Assembly: GCF_030295995.1 (NCBI RefSeq)
Contig: NZ_AP027365.1
Coordinates: forward strand, 992,001 to 1,056,000
Length of the DNA stretch: 64,000 nucleotides
Direction: 5' to 3'
Origin: Thalassotalea hakodatensis
GTDB taxonomy: Bacteria > Pseudomonadota > Gammaproteobacteria > Enterobacterales > Alteromonadaceae
Below are positions 1 to 8,959 of the stretch, in pieces; position 1 is the first letter of the stretch, and every line of letters begins with the position of its first letter. The notes below the pieces were generated by a model. That model saw only the letters and a program-made list of their open reading frames with translations. It was not told the DNA's origin and ran no database searches. The position numbers were made by a program, and so were the translations under genes.

Positions 1-2
1 CC

Positions 3-1460
3 TTGAAATTTGTATTTGAAGGTGGCGCGATTGAAGCAGATACAGGTCTTAAATTACAAAAAAGAACGGTAACTGCTAATGCATACGGTAATGATGGTCT
101 TGCAGTAAGTGATAATGCAACTATTCAAGGTGATATCGATACTGCAGTTGGTTTAGTTGCAAACGCAACTGGTAATACGCAAGCCGAGTTAGATGTGGAA
201 CTTGCCGCTGCTAAAGCAGCAGCTACAGGGGTTATTGAAGCCGCTGAAGCTGCAGATTTGTTAGTTGATGCATCTGCTTATAAATCAGCACTTGCTGCAT
301 TAACAATCACTCCTGGTGTTGCTGGTGATGCTAAAGCTTTAGTTGCCGCATTAAATACACAAATTAACGATTTCGCAATCTCTGATGTGGCTGACTTAGT
401 TGATTTTGGTGAAGACGCAAATGGTGATTATGAGTGGGTTTTATTTAAGTTAACGTCTGCCACTTTAGTTGCTGATGATCTTTTCTTCAACCTTGTAGAT
501 ACTACTACAGATACAGCTGATGTTGTAACAACCTTCACTAAGGCAACTATTGGTGCTGGCGATTTAACTGTTGGTTTACCTGAAGCAAAAGATGATACGG
601 GTGCTGATCTTTCTGCACCGATCGCAGGATCAAAAACGCTAGTTACTACAGCTAACCAATTTGACTTAACTGCAACAGCGGTAACTGATACCATTGATGT
701 TGAACAAGATCGTTTATTCTTCTCTGATGCTATCGGTGATGACGTAACTACTGATTTTGTATTTGACGTAACAGTTGACGGCACAATTGATTTAGGTATT
801 GATCATACAACTGCAGCATTTGCGATGGAATTAACTGGTAGCTTTACCGGTGTAGAGCAAGCAGATTACGTTGAGACTGACTTAGTTGGTACTAATGATA
901 CAGCAGTATTCGATGCCGATAACATGGTAGAAGGTGTTGGTATTTCTGATGCAACAGTTGCGATTACAGTTGACGGCGACACTAACCTTGCAACTCGTAC
1001 TGTTAAAGCATCTATGATGATTACTCCAACAGAAGCTGATACTGATGCATTTTACTTATTAGGTAGCTCTTCAGCTGGTGCGAATGCGTTCATTTGGGAC
1101 TTAAACGGTTCTGAAATTACTTTCCCTTACGCGCCAATTGGTTATGATCACATCACAACTAACTTTGAACTTGCTAACTCAGGCGATCAAACAGGTGATG
1201 TGTTAATCACAGCATTTACGCGTGAAGGTGTTGCTTACAGCGGTACTTTAGTAGGTAAAGCTGAAGCAGAATCATTAACTAAAATTGGTGAAGCTGAAGT
1301 TTATGATGCATTAATGTTACCTGAAGGTACTTCATTAAGCGTTACATTCTCTACAACAGCTCCTGATGCTGACATCAAGATTACTGGTTACAGTAACCTA
1401 GCTTCTGGTGGCCGCATGGCACTATTAAGTGATGCATACGAAGGTGAAATTAACCCATAA
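3..1460 (+). CDS. Acidic Ala/Thr/Asp-rich surface-type protein, 5'-truncated
   Basis: The reading frame is open from the window edge, so the N-terminus and any signal peptide lie outside; the TTG at position 3 is probably internal. The visible 485 residues are rich in Ala, Thr, Asp, Val and Gly, contain no cysteine, and carry far more Asp/Glu than Lys/Arg. An Ala-rich helical stretch at about residues 50-120 is followed by beta-type sequence to the end. This composition fits an exported surface, S-layer-like or biofilm-matrix protein of marine gammaproteobacteria, but I recognise no defined domain. Codon use looks uniform and biased, which would suit high expression. A strong terminator follows, separating it from the polysaccharide locus. 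The surface assignment is inference. Confidence 0.6.
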   Translation: MKFVFEGGAIEADTGLKLQKRTVTANAYGNDGLAVSDNATIQGDIDTAVGLVANATGNTQAELDVELAAAKAAATGVIEAAEAADLLVDASAYKSALAALTITPGVAGDAKALVAALNTQINDFAISDVADLVDFGEDANGDYEWVLFKLTSATLVADDLFFNLVDTTTDTADVVTTFTKATIGAGDLTVGLPEAKDDTGADLSAPIAGSKTLVTTANQFDLTATAVTDTIDVEQDRLFFSDAIGDDVTTDFVFDVTVDGTIDLGIDHTTAAFAMELTGSFTGVEQADYVETDLVGTNDTAVFDADNMVEGVGISDATVAITVDGDTNLATRTVKASMMITPTEADTDAFYLLGSSSAGANAFIWDLNGSEITFPYAPIGYDHITTNFELANSGDQTGDVLITAFTREGVAYSGTLVGKAEAESLTKIGEAEVYDALMLPEGTSLSVTFSTTAPDADIKITGYSNLASGGRMALLSDAYEGEINP

Positions 1461-1482
1461 GTTGATTTAACACTTTAATATA

Positions 1483-1510
1483 AAAAACGACCTTCGGGTC
1501 GTTTTTTTTT
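1483..1510 (+). terminator. Rho-independent terminator after the surface-type gene
   Basis: The stem ACGACC/GGTCGT closed by a TTCG tetraloop is followed by a run of T residues and preceded by A residues. It lies 22 nt after the stop codon of the upstream gene. Confidence 0.93.
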
Positions 1511-1762
1511 ACTGTGGTAAACAGTAAAAACGACTATGCACATATATTGAAAAGGTTTTACTCGGAACAAACAAGAGATTACTTTTACCTGTGTTTCTTT
1601 TAATTTACGTAATCAATAAGCAACCAAATAGTTGGTAACAAGGTGAATAACTAGGCGAAGTAACAATTCTTAACGTTTTCAATGCTCGAATTAATAGCGG
1701 TTTTATGGTTTAATAGCCTCGTTTTTAAATCAGATGTAAATTCACCACGTTAAAGGAAAACC

Positions 1763-3052
1763 GTGCGTAAAGATCTCTCTGCTATTTTAGCTGTAGTAAC
1801 AGGTACAGCTGGCGCACAAATTATTACATTAGCGTTCACACCTTTACTCACTCGCATTTTTACACCAGAGGCATTCGGTCATTTGGGGGTATTTGTCGCG
1901 TTATCAACAATATTAATGCCAATAGCTGCATTAACATTACCCATGGCAGTCGTGCTTACTAAGTCAAATAATGAAGCTAAAGCGCTGTCAAAGCTTTCAA
2001 CCTGTATTGCTCTGTTAGCATGTTTAATATTTACCTTATTTATTGTGTTAAACAAGCCGTGGCTAGTTAACGTATTAAACGCCCAAGGCGATGGTATGTA
2101 TTTATATTCGGTGCCTGCTGTTGTGCTGTTTGGTGCGATGCTTCAGCTCAGTGAAAATTGGTCGATTAAATTATCTTTATTTAAACTAAGGGCAAAAATT
2201 AGCATACTTCATGCTTTAATAATTAACTTATTAAAACTAGGCGTTGGCTTTTTTATACCGTATGCAATTACGTTAATTGTGATTGCTATTGTTAACCCTT
2301 TGATCAATGCGCTATTACTTGGTTTACCTGTTAAGAACGCGATAAAAAATGAAACAGAAAGTCTTCCAAATAACGACTATAGACAACTGTTAGCTAGGTA
2401 TCGTAACTTTCCTTTGTTTCAGTCACCTCAAGCATTACTTAATGCACTATCACAAAGTGCCCCTGTAGTGATACTAGCAGCTTTATTTGGCCCTGTTTCA
2501 GCAGGTTTTTATACGTTTAGCAGAACCATTTTAGCGATACCTATAACGTTGATAGGCAAAGCTGTAGGTGATGTATGTTATGGACGTTTTTCGAAGCAAG
2601 TTAACCTACAACAGTTTGCTCAAGCGAAAAAGTATTTTGTTCACACAACTTTTTACCTGTCTGTCGTTGCTCTTTTGCCGTTAGGTATTATTTGGTTTTT
2701 TGGCCCGGCACTATTCTCTTTGATCTTTGGTGAAAAATGGTTTGAAGCTGGTGTTTACGCGCAGTGGTTATCACTATGGACTTATTTTATTTTAATTAAT
2801 GCGCCCAGTTTGAAATTGCTCATTGTTCTAAAAAAGCAGAAGCAATCGTTATTGATAAATATCATTTCAATGCCGGTACGTATTGCAATGTTAATATTAG
2901 GTGGCCATTACGGAAATGATGAATGGCTTGCTCTGAAATTGTTTGTATTAGCTAGCGTTATACATAACTTAGTGATTATCGCATTAGCCTATATTTCATG
3001 TGAACAAAAAAACAAAAACTCGAATAATAGGGCAATTAATTATGATTCATAG
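1763..3052 (+). CDS. wzx: Wzx-type lipopolysaccharide/oligosaccharide flippase
   Basis: This 429-residue integral membrane protein has about 12 hydrophobic segments spread over its length and resembles the MATE/MVF-superfamily polysaccharide translocases (Wzx/RfbX). These proteins flip undecaprenyl-diphosphate-linked repeat units across the inner membrane. The N-terminal region, with the PLLTRIFTPEAFG segment at about residues 27-39, is typical of the family. The start is GTG, preceded by AAAGGAAAACC, a good ribosome binding site. It is the first gene of a co-directional polysaccharide locus, and its 3' end overlaps the next frame. No JUMPStart/ops element is evident upstream. Family assignment is firm; the substrate is unknown. 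Confidence 0.85.
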   Translation: MRKDLSAILAVVTGTAGAQIITLAFTPLLTRIFTPEAFGHLGVFVALSTILMPIAALTLPMAVVLTKSNNEAKALSKLSTCIALLACLIFTLFIVLNKPWLVNVLNAQGDGMYLYSVPAVVLFGAMLQLSENWSIKLSLFKLRAKISILHALIINLLKLGVGFFIPYAITLIVIAIVNPLINALLLGLPVKNAIKNETESLPNNDYRQLLARYRNFPLFQSPQALLNALSQSAPVVILAALFGPVSAGFYTFSRTILAIPITLIGKAVGDVCYGRFSKQVNLQQFAQAKKYFVHTTFYLSVVALLPLGIIWFFGPALFSLIFGEKWFEAGVYAQWLSLWTYFILINAPSLKLLIVLKKQKQSLLINIISMPVRIAMLILGGHYGNDEWLALKLFVLASVIHNLVIIALAYISCEQKNKNSNNRAINYDS

Positions 3053-4652
3053 TTGTAAAACACTCCGCCCTCATCATGTGTCTATCAATATTAAAGGGTT
3101 ATTTGGTGAGGCAGAAAAGATAGAAAGTAGGTTTTACTATATAGGCTGTGCTTACTTAGATGAACAAAAACTGTCTGCTGTTTCTCTTTATAACTTAACG
3201 AGAGAGGCTGTTTCAGCAGGAACACTTAAGCAATTTATTTTAGAGCTGTCAGGATTTTTTTCGTTTATTATTAACGACTCTGATGTATTTGTTTTAGCAA
3301 GTGATAAAACAAGAAGTAAACCATTGCTTTATGCATTTGACGAAAACAAAAAAATGCATGTTTCTGACTCTGCAATTTACTTGGCTCGCAAAACGAATAA
3401 ACAGAGCTTGATACCTTTATCAGAACAAGAGTTTCAACAAGCTGGCTATGTAACAGGTGAAAATACGCTTATAGAAGACGTATATCAGGTACGAGCTGGA
3501 CACATGTTAACGTCAAAGTGTTACGGATTTGAACAAGTTGCGTATTACAAATTTATACCGATGAATGGTAATAAGCATGTGGCTGATGAAAAGCTTTGTA
3601 TGCAACTAGATGACGCCATGAAAGCTGCAATTAATCAACTCATTGATTATGCGGGAGGTCGGCAAGTGGTAGTGCCATTAAGTGGTGGTTATGATTCTAG
3701 GGCAATTGCCGTATATTTGAAACAATCTGGTTATCCTAATGTGCTGACATTTACGTTCGGTAAAAAAAATAGTAAAGAGGTTTTGATCAGTAAACAAGTA
3801 GCGGAAAAACTTGGCTTTGAATGGCACTTAATTGAGTATGATAAAAAACGATGGAAAGTTGTGCAAAAAAGTGACGAGTTTGAACAATATCTGTCATTCA
3901 TTAGTAATTATATTTCTGTACCTAATATTCAAGTATATCCAGCGTTAAAAGCTTTATTGCATCAGAAAATTATTCATCGTAACGCATTAATTGTCCCAGG
4001 ACATACTGGAGATTTTGTTTCAGGTGGGCATATACCACATCAACTTATTAATCTTAAGGCGTCAACTAATATTGAGCGCATAGTGGATGCAATTATAGCA
4101 AAACATTATAAAAATAAAGTGAAACATGAAAATCGTGATGATCTTAATATTAAATTGACTGATCAGCTGAGGAGAATTTCTGAAGGACAAGAAGATAGTC
4201 TGCTTGCAGTCTCCTTGTTTGAAGCCTGGGAGTTTTATGAACGCCAAGCCAAATTTATTATAAATTCAAACAGGTATTATGATTTTTTTAAAGTAGATTG
4301 GTGGATGCCTTTGTGGAATGAAAACATAATTTTCTTTTGGCAAAAAGTACCGCTGGAATATCGTTTGAATTCAAGCTTATGGAAAAAATTTGTTGAAGAT
4401 AAATATAACGATATTTCAGGCGATAGGTTAAGGTATGGAAATGTGAACGATCATTATTCTTCTCCTGTAAAAAAAATTAGGTCGGTATTTGATTATTTTA
4501 CCGATGAAAATGACTTGTACGCATTAGTACCATTTTATCGATGGGCATTAAGAAAAATTAAATACCCTCATGCAAAAGGTAGCTTATTTGGTTATTTAGC
4601 TTATAAATTAGTCATGAAACAAAAAAAACAGTTAGTTCAAAAGGGCCAGTGA
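3042..4652 (+). CDS. Asparagine-synthase-like amidotransferase of the polysaccharide locus
   Basis: The C-terminal synthetase half has the PP-loop motif PLSGGYDSR at about residue 210, which binds ATP in asparagine synthase-type enzymes. The N-terminal 180 residues resemble the glutaminase half but lack the Met-Cys start whose Cys2 is the catalytic nucleophile. Ammonia is therefore probably not drawn from glutamine in the standard way. Such proteins in O-antigen or capsule loci are thought to amidate uronic acid sugars, which is an inference here. I chose ATG 3042; an in-frame ATG at 3000 would overlap the flippase gene by 53 nt and add 14 residues. A 221-bp gap without a clear terminator follows. 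Confidence 0.75.
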   Translation: MIHSCKTLRPHHVSINIKGLFGEAEKIESRFYYIGCAYLDEQKLSAVSLYNLTREAVSAGTLKQFILELSGFFSFIINDSDVFVLASDKTRSKPLLYAFDENKKMHVSDSAIYLARKTNKQSLIPLSEQEFQQAGYVTGENTLIEDVYQVRAGHMLTSKCYGFEQVAYYKFIPMNGNKHVADEKLCMQLDDAMKAAINQLIDYAGGRQVVVPLSGGYDSRAIAVYLKQSGYPNVLTFTFGKKNSKEVLISKQVAEKLGFEWHLIEYDKKRWKVVQKSDEFEQYLSFISNYISVPNIQVYPALKALLHQKIIHRNALIVPGHTGDFVSGGHIPHQLINLKASTNIERIVDAIIAKHYKNKVKHENRDDLNIKLTDQLRRISEGQEDSLLAVSLFEAWEFYERQAKFIINSNRYYDFFKVDWWMPLWNENIIFFWQKVPLEYRLNSSLWKKFVEDKYNDISGDRLRYGNVNDHYSSPVKKIRSVFDYFTDENDLYALVPFYRWALRKIKYPHAKGSLFGYLAYKLVMKQKKQLVQKGQ

Positions 4653-4873
4653 ATATAGGAGTAGTTAAGCTTTTAAATTAAAACAATCTAGCTGTTTTGG
4701 TAACGATACGTTAAAATTCGCTGGTTAATAAAGTGCTGCTAACAATTTTAAATTTGCGTGAATGTGGTTGTTTTACTCTGTACTTTTGTATAAGTAAAGT
4801 TTTAAAAATCATAAACTGCTTTGATTTACTCCTCACGTTTTTCAATATTTATCATCAGAGTTGAAATGAATAA

Positions 4874-5785
4874 ATGAAAACTAAAAATGAATTAGAAGAA
4901 ATCTCACTTACAAGCATTGTTTATGTGTTATTTAAACATAAATTTTTAATTTTAGGCTTTGTCAGTATATTCGCCGTGTTTTCTGTCGTATATGCGTTAA
5001 GTTTACCTAATAAATATACGTCTCATGTGAAATTAATGTCTAATAATAATGCCCAAAAAGATCTATCTTCTCTTGCTGGAAATTTAGGGGGGTTAGCAGG
5101 CTTGGCGGGTGTTAGTTTAGGTGGAGGGAATGATGAGAAAGTTTCATTAGCTAAAGAATTATTGAAATCTCGTGCTTTTTTAAACGAGTTTGTAACAAAG
5201 CATAATATATTGGTACCGCTGATTGCAGCAGATGGACTAGACGATGACAAAAATCTAGTAATTAATAATAAGCTGTATGATGAAAAAGCAAATAAATGGG
5301 TTAGAGAAGTTTTTTATCCTAAACCTCTAATACCTTCTGCTGAAGATGTTTATCTAGCATTTGAAAATATACTAACCGTTGAAAGTGACAATAAATCCGG
5401 AGTAGTTAATATTTCACTTGAGTTTCTCAAACCAGATATTGCCCAACAATGGTTGGAATGGTTAGTCGAGGATGTTAATGAAGAGATCCGCGAGCAAGAT
5501 TTAATGGAAGCAAAAAGCAGTATTAAATATTTAGAGAATGTTGCTCAAAAGACGAACAGTAAAGTGATGAAAGAAACTTTTTATCAGTTAATAGAAGAAC
5601 AAATGAAAACTTTACTACTAACGGAAGTACGAAAAGAGTATGTATTTAAAACAGTTGATCCTGCAAGCTACCCAGAAGATAAGTCCTCACCTAAACGCGC
5701 GTTAATTTGTATTGGAGGAACACTTGCTTCTGGTGTATTTATCGTGATGCTTGTACTTGTTCGGCACTTTTCTTTTTCGAAATAG
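4874..5785 (+). CDS. wzz: Wzz-family polysaccharide chain-length regulator
   Basis: This 303-residue inner-membrane protein has the two-TM architecture of polysaccharide co-polymerases. An N-terminal membrane segment lies at about residues 26-46, a periplasmic domain with a Gly/Leu-rich stretch (about 67-85) follows, and a second membrane segment lies at about 279-298. A proline- and serine-containing segment (PASYPEDKSSPKR) just before the second TM matches the family. It lacks a C-terminal tyrosine kinase domain, so it resembles Wzz rather than a full Wzc. It would set the length of polymer made by the Wzy-like protein downstream. Neighbours in the polysaccharide locus support the call. Confidence 0.8.
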   Translation: MKTKNELEEISLTSIVYVLFKHKFLILGFVSIFAVFSVVYALSLPNKYTSHVKLMSNNNAQKDLSSLAGNLGGLAGLAGVSLGGGNDEKVSLAKELLKSRAFLNEFVTKHNILVPLIAADGLDDDKNLVINNKLYDEKANKWVREVFYPKPLIPSAEDVYLAFENILTVESDNKSGVVNISLEFLKPDIAQQWLEWLVEDVNEEIREQDLMEAKSSIKYLENVAQKTNSKVMKETFYQLIEEQMKTLLLTEVRKEYVFKTVDPASYPEDKSSPKRALICIGGTLASGVFIVMLVLVRHFSFSK

Positions 5786-5881
5786 TTAAGCAATAAAATT
5801 AATGATGTAGCACTAAAATTGCTAACTTAAGCAATAATTTTTCTAAATATGACATAAATAAATGAGTTAGATAATAGTGTA

Positions 5882-6946
5882 ATGAAGAAATTTTTAAAAA
5901 AAATAGTACCACCCAAATTTGTTAAAAATATAAGGGCTATAAATAATAGTGTTGATCAAGCAATCATTCCATTTTTTGCAAGTCATCGCATATTAAGTTC
6001 AATTTACTATTTATTATTTAGCAGGCAATTTTCTCGTGAGCAACAGGCTGTCTTAAAAGGCCGGGTAGCTTATGGCAAATCACTTTACAAAATTGGGAAA
6101 AGTAGTGTTTTATTAAGACGTAATACTCACCGATTAGAAAAAGGCTTGATAATGAAACCTCGAAGAGAGGTTTTTGCTCTAGCGTATATAGATGAAACAG
6201 TTGATTGTTATATTGAATGCGTAAAAGCAGGTACATTATGCGATGAAGAGTTACAATGGGCGTCTGATGTTCTATTGAAATACTTTAGTGTTATTAAATT
6301 ATCAGAACACACACAACAATTAAAAGCGGCTTTTGAGCAATGTCGTCCGTCTTTCTCATTGAATCGCCAGTTTACTCCTTACGATGAAGTCTCAAGACCT
6401 GAGCTATCATGTGATCCTGAGCAATTAAAGCAGTTATTTATAAGACGAAGATCTGTTAGATGGTTTGAGGATAAACCTGTTGCGAAAGAGCTTATAAACA
6501 AAGCATTAGAAATGGCTTCGTTGGCCCCTAGCGCATGTAATAGGCAGCCATATCAATTCTATTTATTAAAGGATGTTGATGCAATACATATAGCAAAACT
6601 AGCTATGGGAACAGCTGGTTTTGCAGAAAACATACAAAATTTGTTTGTTATTGTTGGTGATTTATCCGCATATCCAGCTGAACGTGATAAACATGTTATT
6701 TACATTGATGGTTCTTTAGCTGCTATGCAATTAATGTTGGGATTCGAGTCATTGGGGATAAGTACTTGTCCAATTAATTGGCCAGATATTGAATTTAGGG
6801 AAGCAAAGATGAGTCAAAAGCTAGATTTAAAAGCCCATCAACGGCCTATTATGCTTTTAGCTTTTGGCTATGCTGAACCAGATGGTAAAATTCCTTTTTC
6901 GCAAAAAAAATTACCAGAACAGTTACTAAAAGAAGTTAAATTATGA
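5882..6946 (+). CDS. Nitroreductase-family protein of the polysaccharide locus
   Basis: The C-terminal half (about residues 190-340) is an FMN-binding nitroreductase fold, with RRRSVRWFEDKPV followed by LAPSACNRQPYQFY, both typical of the phosphate- and flavin-binding part of the family. The N-terminal 185 residues are not part of the standard fold and contain an RNTHRLEKGL motif. Its position in the locus, and an ATGA overlap with the pyruvyl transferase gene, suggest a role in sugar or pyruvyl-group modification rather than nitroaromatic reduction. The real substrate is unknown. The ATG start has only a weak ribosome binding site. Confidence 0.75.
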   Translation: MKKFLKKIVPPKFVKNIRAINNSVDQAIIPFFASHRILSSIYYLLFSRQFSREQQAVLKGRVAYGKSLYKIGKSSVLLRRNTHRLEKGLIMKPRREVFALAYIDETVDCYIECVKAGTLCDEELQWASDVLLKYFSVIKLSEHTQQLKAAFEQCRPSFSLNRQFTPYDEVSRPELSCDPEQLKQLFIRRRSVRWFEDKPVAKELINKALEMASLAPSACNRQPYQFYLLKDVDAIHIAKLAMGTAGFAENIQNLFVIVGDLSAYPAERDKHVIYIDGSLAAMQLMLGFESLGISTCPINWPDIEFREAKMSQKLDLKAHQRPIMLLAFGYAEPDGKIPFSQKKLPEQLLKEVKL

Positions 6947-8097
6947 TTATTGAAATTAAAGGTGTGCAATTCGTCAATAAAGGGGCTGAATTGATGCTTT
7001 GCGCTATTCATCAGAAGATTATGGAGCTTTGGCCTGATGCAGAAATAGCTCTAGCACCCAATGTGAATTCCTCTTATATGGATAGAGCAAAATATGGCGC
7101 ATGGCAAAAGCTATCTCTTAGAAAGTACCCTTTTGATTTTAATAGACTTACATATGTATTGCCTCCGTTTATTCGTAAAGCTTTAAAAAAATGGGGAATT
7201 ATTACAGAAGCAGATATAGACATTATTTTTGATGCCTCCGGTTTTGCTTATGGCGATCAGTGGAATACTGTTATGTTGGAGCATGCGTTAGCTGAGGCAT
7301 CACGTATGCATAAGCATAATAAGAAATATGTTTTTTTACCTCAAGCTTTTGGTCCATTTACCCAAGCTAAAAATCAGCAGTTGATTAAAAGCTCGATGAA
7401 TAAAGCCAGTTTAGTATGTTCTAGAGAAGAAACATCTTATGCGCACTTGACTCGCTTAACGGGAGAACTACCAAATATTTCAGTCTATCCAGATTTCACA
7501 AATGCATTAGTTGGAGCAATACCTGAATACTACGATCGTGAAAATTTCCAAGTATGCTTAATTCCGAATAATAATATGGTTAATAAACGTAACCCAAATA
7601 AACAATGGGCTTCTTCATATATTAATTTTTTTGTTTTAGCAGCAGAACATGCGATTAACCTTGGTTTTAAGCCTTACATCCTTAATCATGAGGGTGTTGA
7701 TGATTTAGACATTTGTCGACAAATTAATAATAAGCTGGACATGCCTTTAGAAGTGATTTCAGAGCCTGATCCAATTAAGGTTAAGGGCTTAATTGGCGGT
7801 GCAAAGTTGATCATTTGTTCTAGGTTTCATGGCTGTGTAAGTGCGCTTTCACAAAGTGTTCCTTGTATTGGTACTAGTTGGAGCCATAAGTATGAGCAAC
7901 TCTTTAGTGAGTATGGTGTACCTGAATTTTTAATATCTTCAAATTTCCAACCTGAACAAATGAAGGGATTAATGAAAAAATGCCTTTGCGATAACCAAGA
8001 TGTTGTTGATGTTTTAAATGAACGAAGTAAACATTATAAGTCAAAGACTGATGAAATGTGGCACGAGGTACAAAGAGTCATAAATAATGGGAATTAA
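6943..8097 (+). CDS. Polysaccharide pyruvyl transferase family protein
   Basis: This 384-residue cytoplasmic enzyme matches the CsaB/WcaK pyruvyl transferase family. The N-terminal motif GVQFVNKGAELML is diagnostic in style, and a SRFHGCVSAL motif at about residue 286 is the conserved C-terminal donor-site region. Members transfer pyruvate from phosphoenolpyruvate to a sugar as a ketal, adding negative charge to the polymer. The start codon overlaps the previous stop (ATGA), indicating translational coupling with the nitroreductase-family gene. The end overlaps the next glycosyltransferase by 11 nt. Confidence 0.85.
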   Translation: MIIEIKGVQFVNKGAELMLCAIHQKIMELWPDAEIALAPNVNSSYMDRAKYGAWQKLSLRKYPFDFNRLTYVLPPFIRKALKKWGIITEADIDIIFDASGFAYGDQWNTVMLEHALAEASRMHKHNKKYVFLPQAFGPFTQAKNQQLIKSSMNKASLVCSREETSYAHLTRLTGELPNISVYPDFTNALVGAIPEYYDRENFQVCLIPNNNMVNKRNPNKQWASSYINFFVLAAEHAINLGFKPYILNHEGVDDLDICRQINNKLDMPLEVISEPDPIKVKGLIGGAKLIICSRFHGCVSALSQSVPCIGTSWSHKYEQLFSEYGVPEFLISSNFQPEQMKGLMKKCLCDNQDVVDVLNERSKHYKSKTDEMWHEVQRVINNGN

Positions 8098-8959
8098 AAC
8101 AGGAAATCCATTAGTATCGATTTATATACCAACACATAATCGCTCAGCTTTATTGGTGAGGGCAGTAGAATCAGTACTCAATCAAACGTATCAAAACATT
8201 GAAATATTAATATGTGATGATGGCTCTTGCGATGATACTGAAGAAGTTGTACGACGATTAATTGAACAATATAGCTCTATTAAATATTTTAAGCATAACA
8301 CGCCTCAAGGAGCCTGTGCTGCTCGAAATGTTTGCATCAACAATGCAAGCGGATATTTTTGCACTGGGCTAGATGACGACGATATATTTCACCCCTCTAG
8401 AGTTGAAAAACTTGTCGAATATTACGATGAGTCTTTTTCTTTAGTGACCACAAAAAATATTGAAGTAGATTTAAGTCAATTTGATTGTGTGTATCAACCA
8501 TTACCTAACGATGCACTTCAAAAGCAGAGTATTAACTTGTCTTTTTTGTTAGATGAAAATTTAGTTGGTAATCAAGTGTTCACTGAGACATCTCGTTTTA
8601 AAATTCTTGGCGGTTTCGATGAATCATTACCCGCTTGGCAAGATTATGATATGTGGGTCAGAATTGTAGATAAATTTGGTGATGCTTTGAAAATAGATGT
8701 GGAAACATACTACGCTGATATAGATGAAAAACGACCTAGAATATCTACTTCAAGTAATCGTTACAAAGGCTGTAAAAAGTTTTATAACAAGCATTGGTCA
8801 AAACTGTCTAGCTACCAGAAAAAAAATGCAAAAATTCGAATGGCAATCATTGGTGGACAATTCCCTTCGTTTTGGCAGTTAATTAAGTTATTTAATTTAC
8901 CAATGATAAAATTTTGGTTGAAAGCTTTATGCTTAAAGTATCGGCTGGTTTCGAAGTGA
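8087..8959 (+). CDS. Family 2 glycosyltransferase
   Basis: This 290-residue GT-A fold enzyme begins with the classic LVSIYIPTHNRSALLVRAV strand-helix. It has the nucleotide-sugar binding ICDDGSCDDT segment at about residues 44-53 and a metal-binding LDDDD motif at about 95-99. An acidic LPAWQDYDMW motif around residues 182-191 would carry the catalytic base region. It should add one sugar to the lipid-linked repeat unit at the inner face of the cytoplasmic membrane. It overlaps the pyruvyl transferase gene by 11 nt and the following glycosyltransferase by 4 nt. Donor and acceptor cannot be told from sequence. Confidence 0.88.
   Translation: MGIKTGNPLVSIYIPTHNRSALLVRAVESVLNQTYQNIEILICDDGSCDDTEEVVRRLIEQYSSIKYFKHNTPQGACAARNVCINNASGYFCTGLDDDDIFHPSRVEKLVEYYDESFSLVTTKNIEVDLSQFDCVYQPLPNDALQKQSINLSFLLDENLVGNQVFTETSRFKILGGFDESLPAWQDYDMWVRIVDKFGDALKIDVETYYADIDEKRPRISTSSNRYKGCKKFYNKHWSKLSSYQKKNAKIRMAIIGGQFPSFWQLIKLFNLPMIKFWLKALCLKYRLVSK

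Noticed and set aside
428-784. 118-codon open frame on the - strand
   Set aside because: It lies fully within the surface-type gene in antisense and its Ser/Val-rich product reflects the low-complexity coding strand.
1511-1762. JUMPStart/ops antitermination element before the polysaccharide locus
   Set aside because: A GGCGAAGTAAC stretch near 1653 only faintly resembles the ops core GGCGGTAGCGT; the match is too poor.
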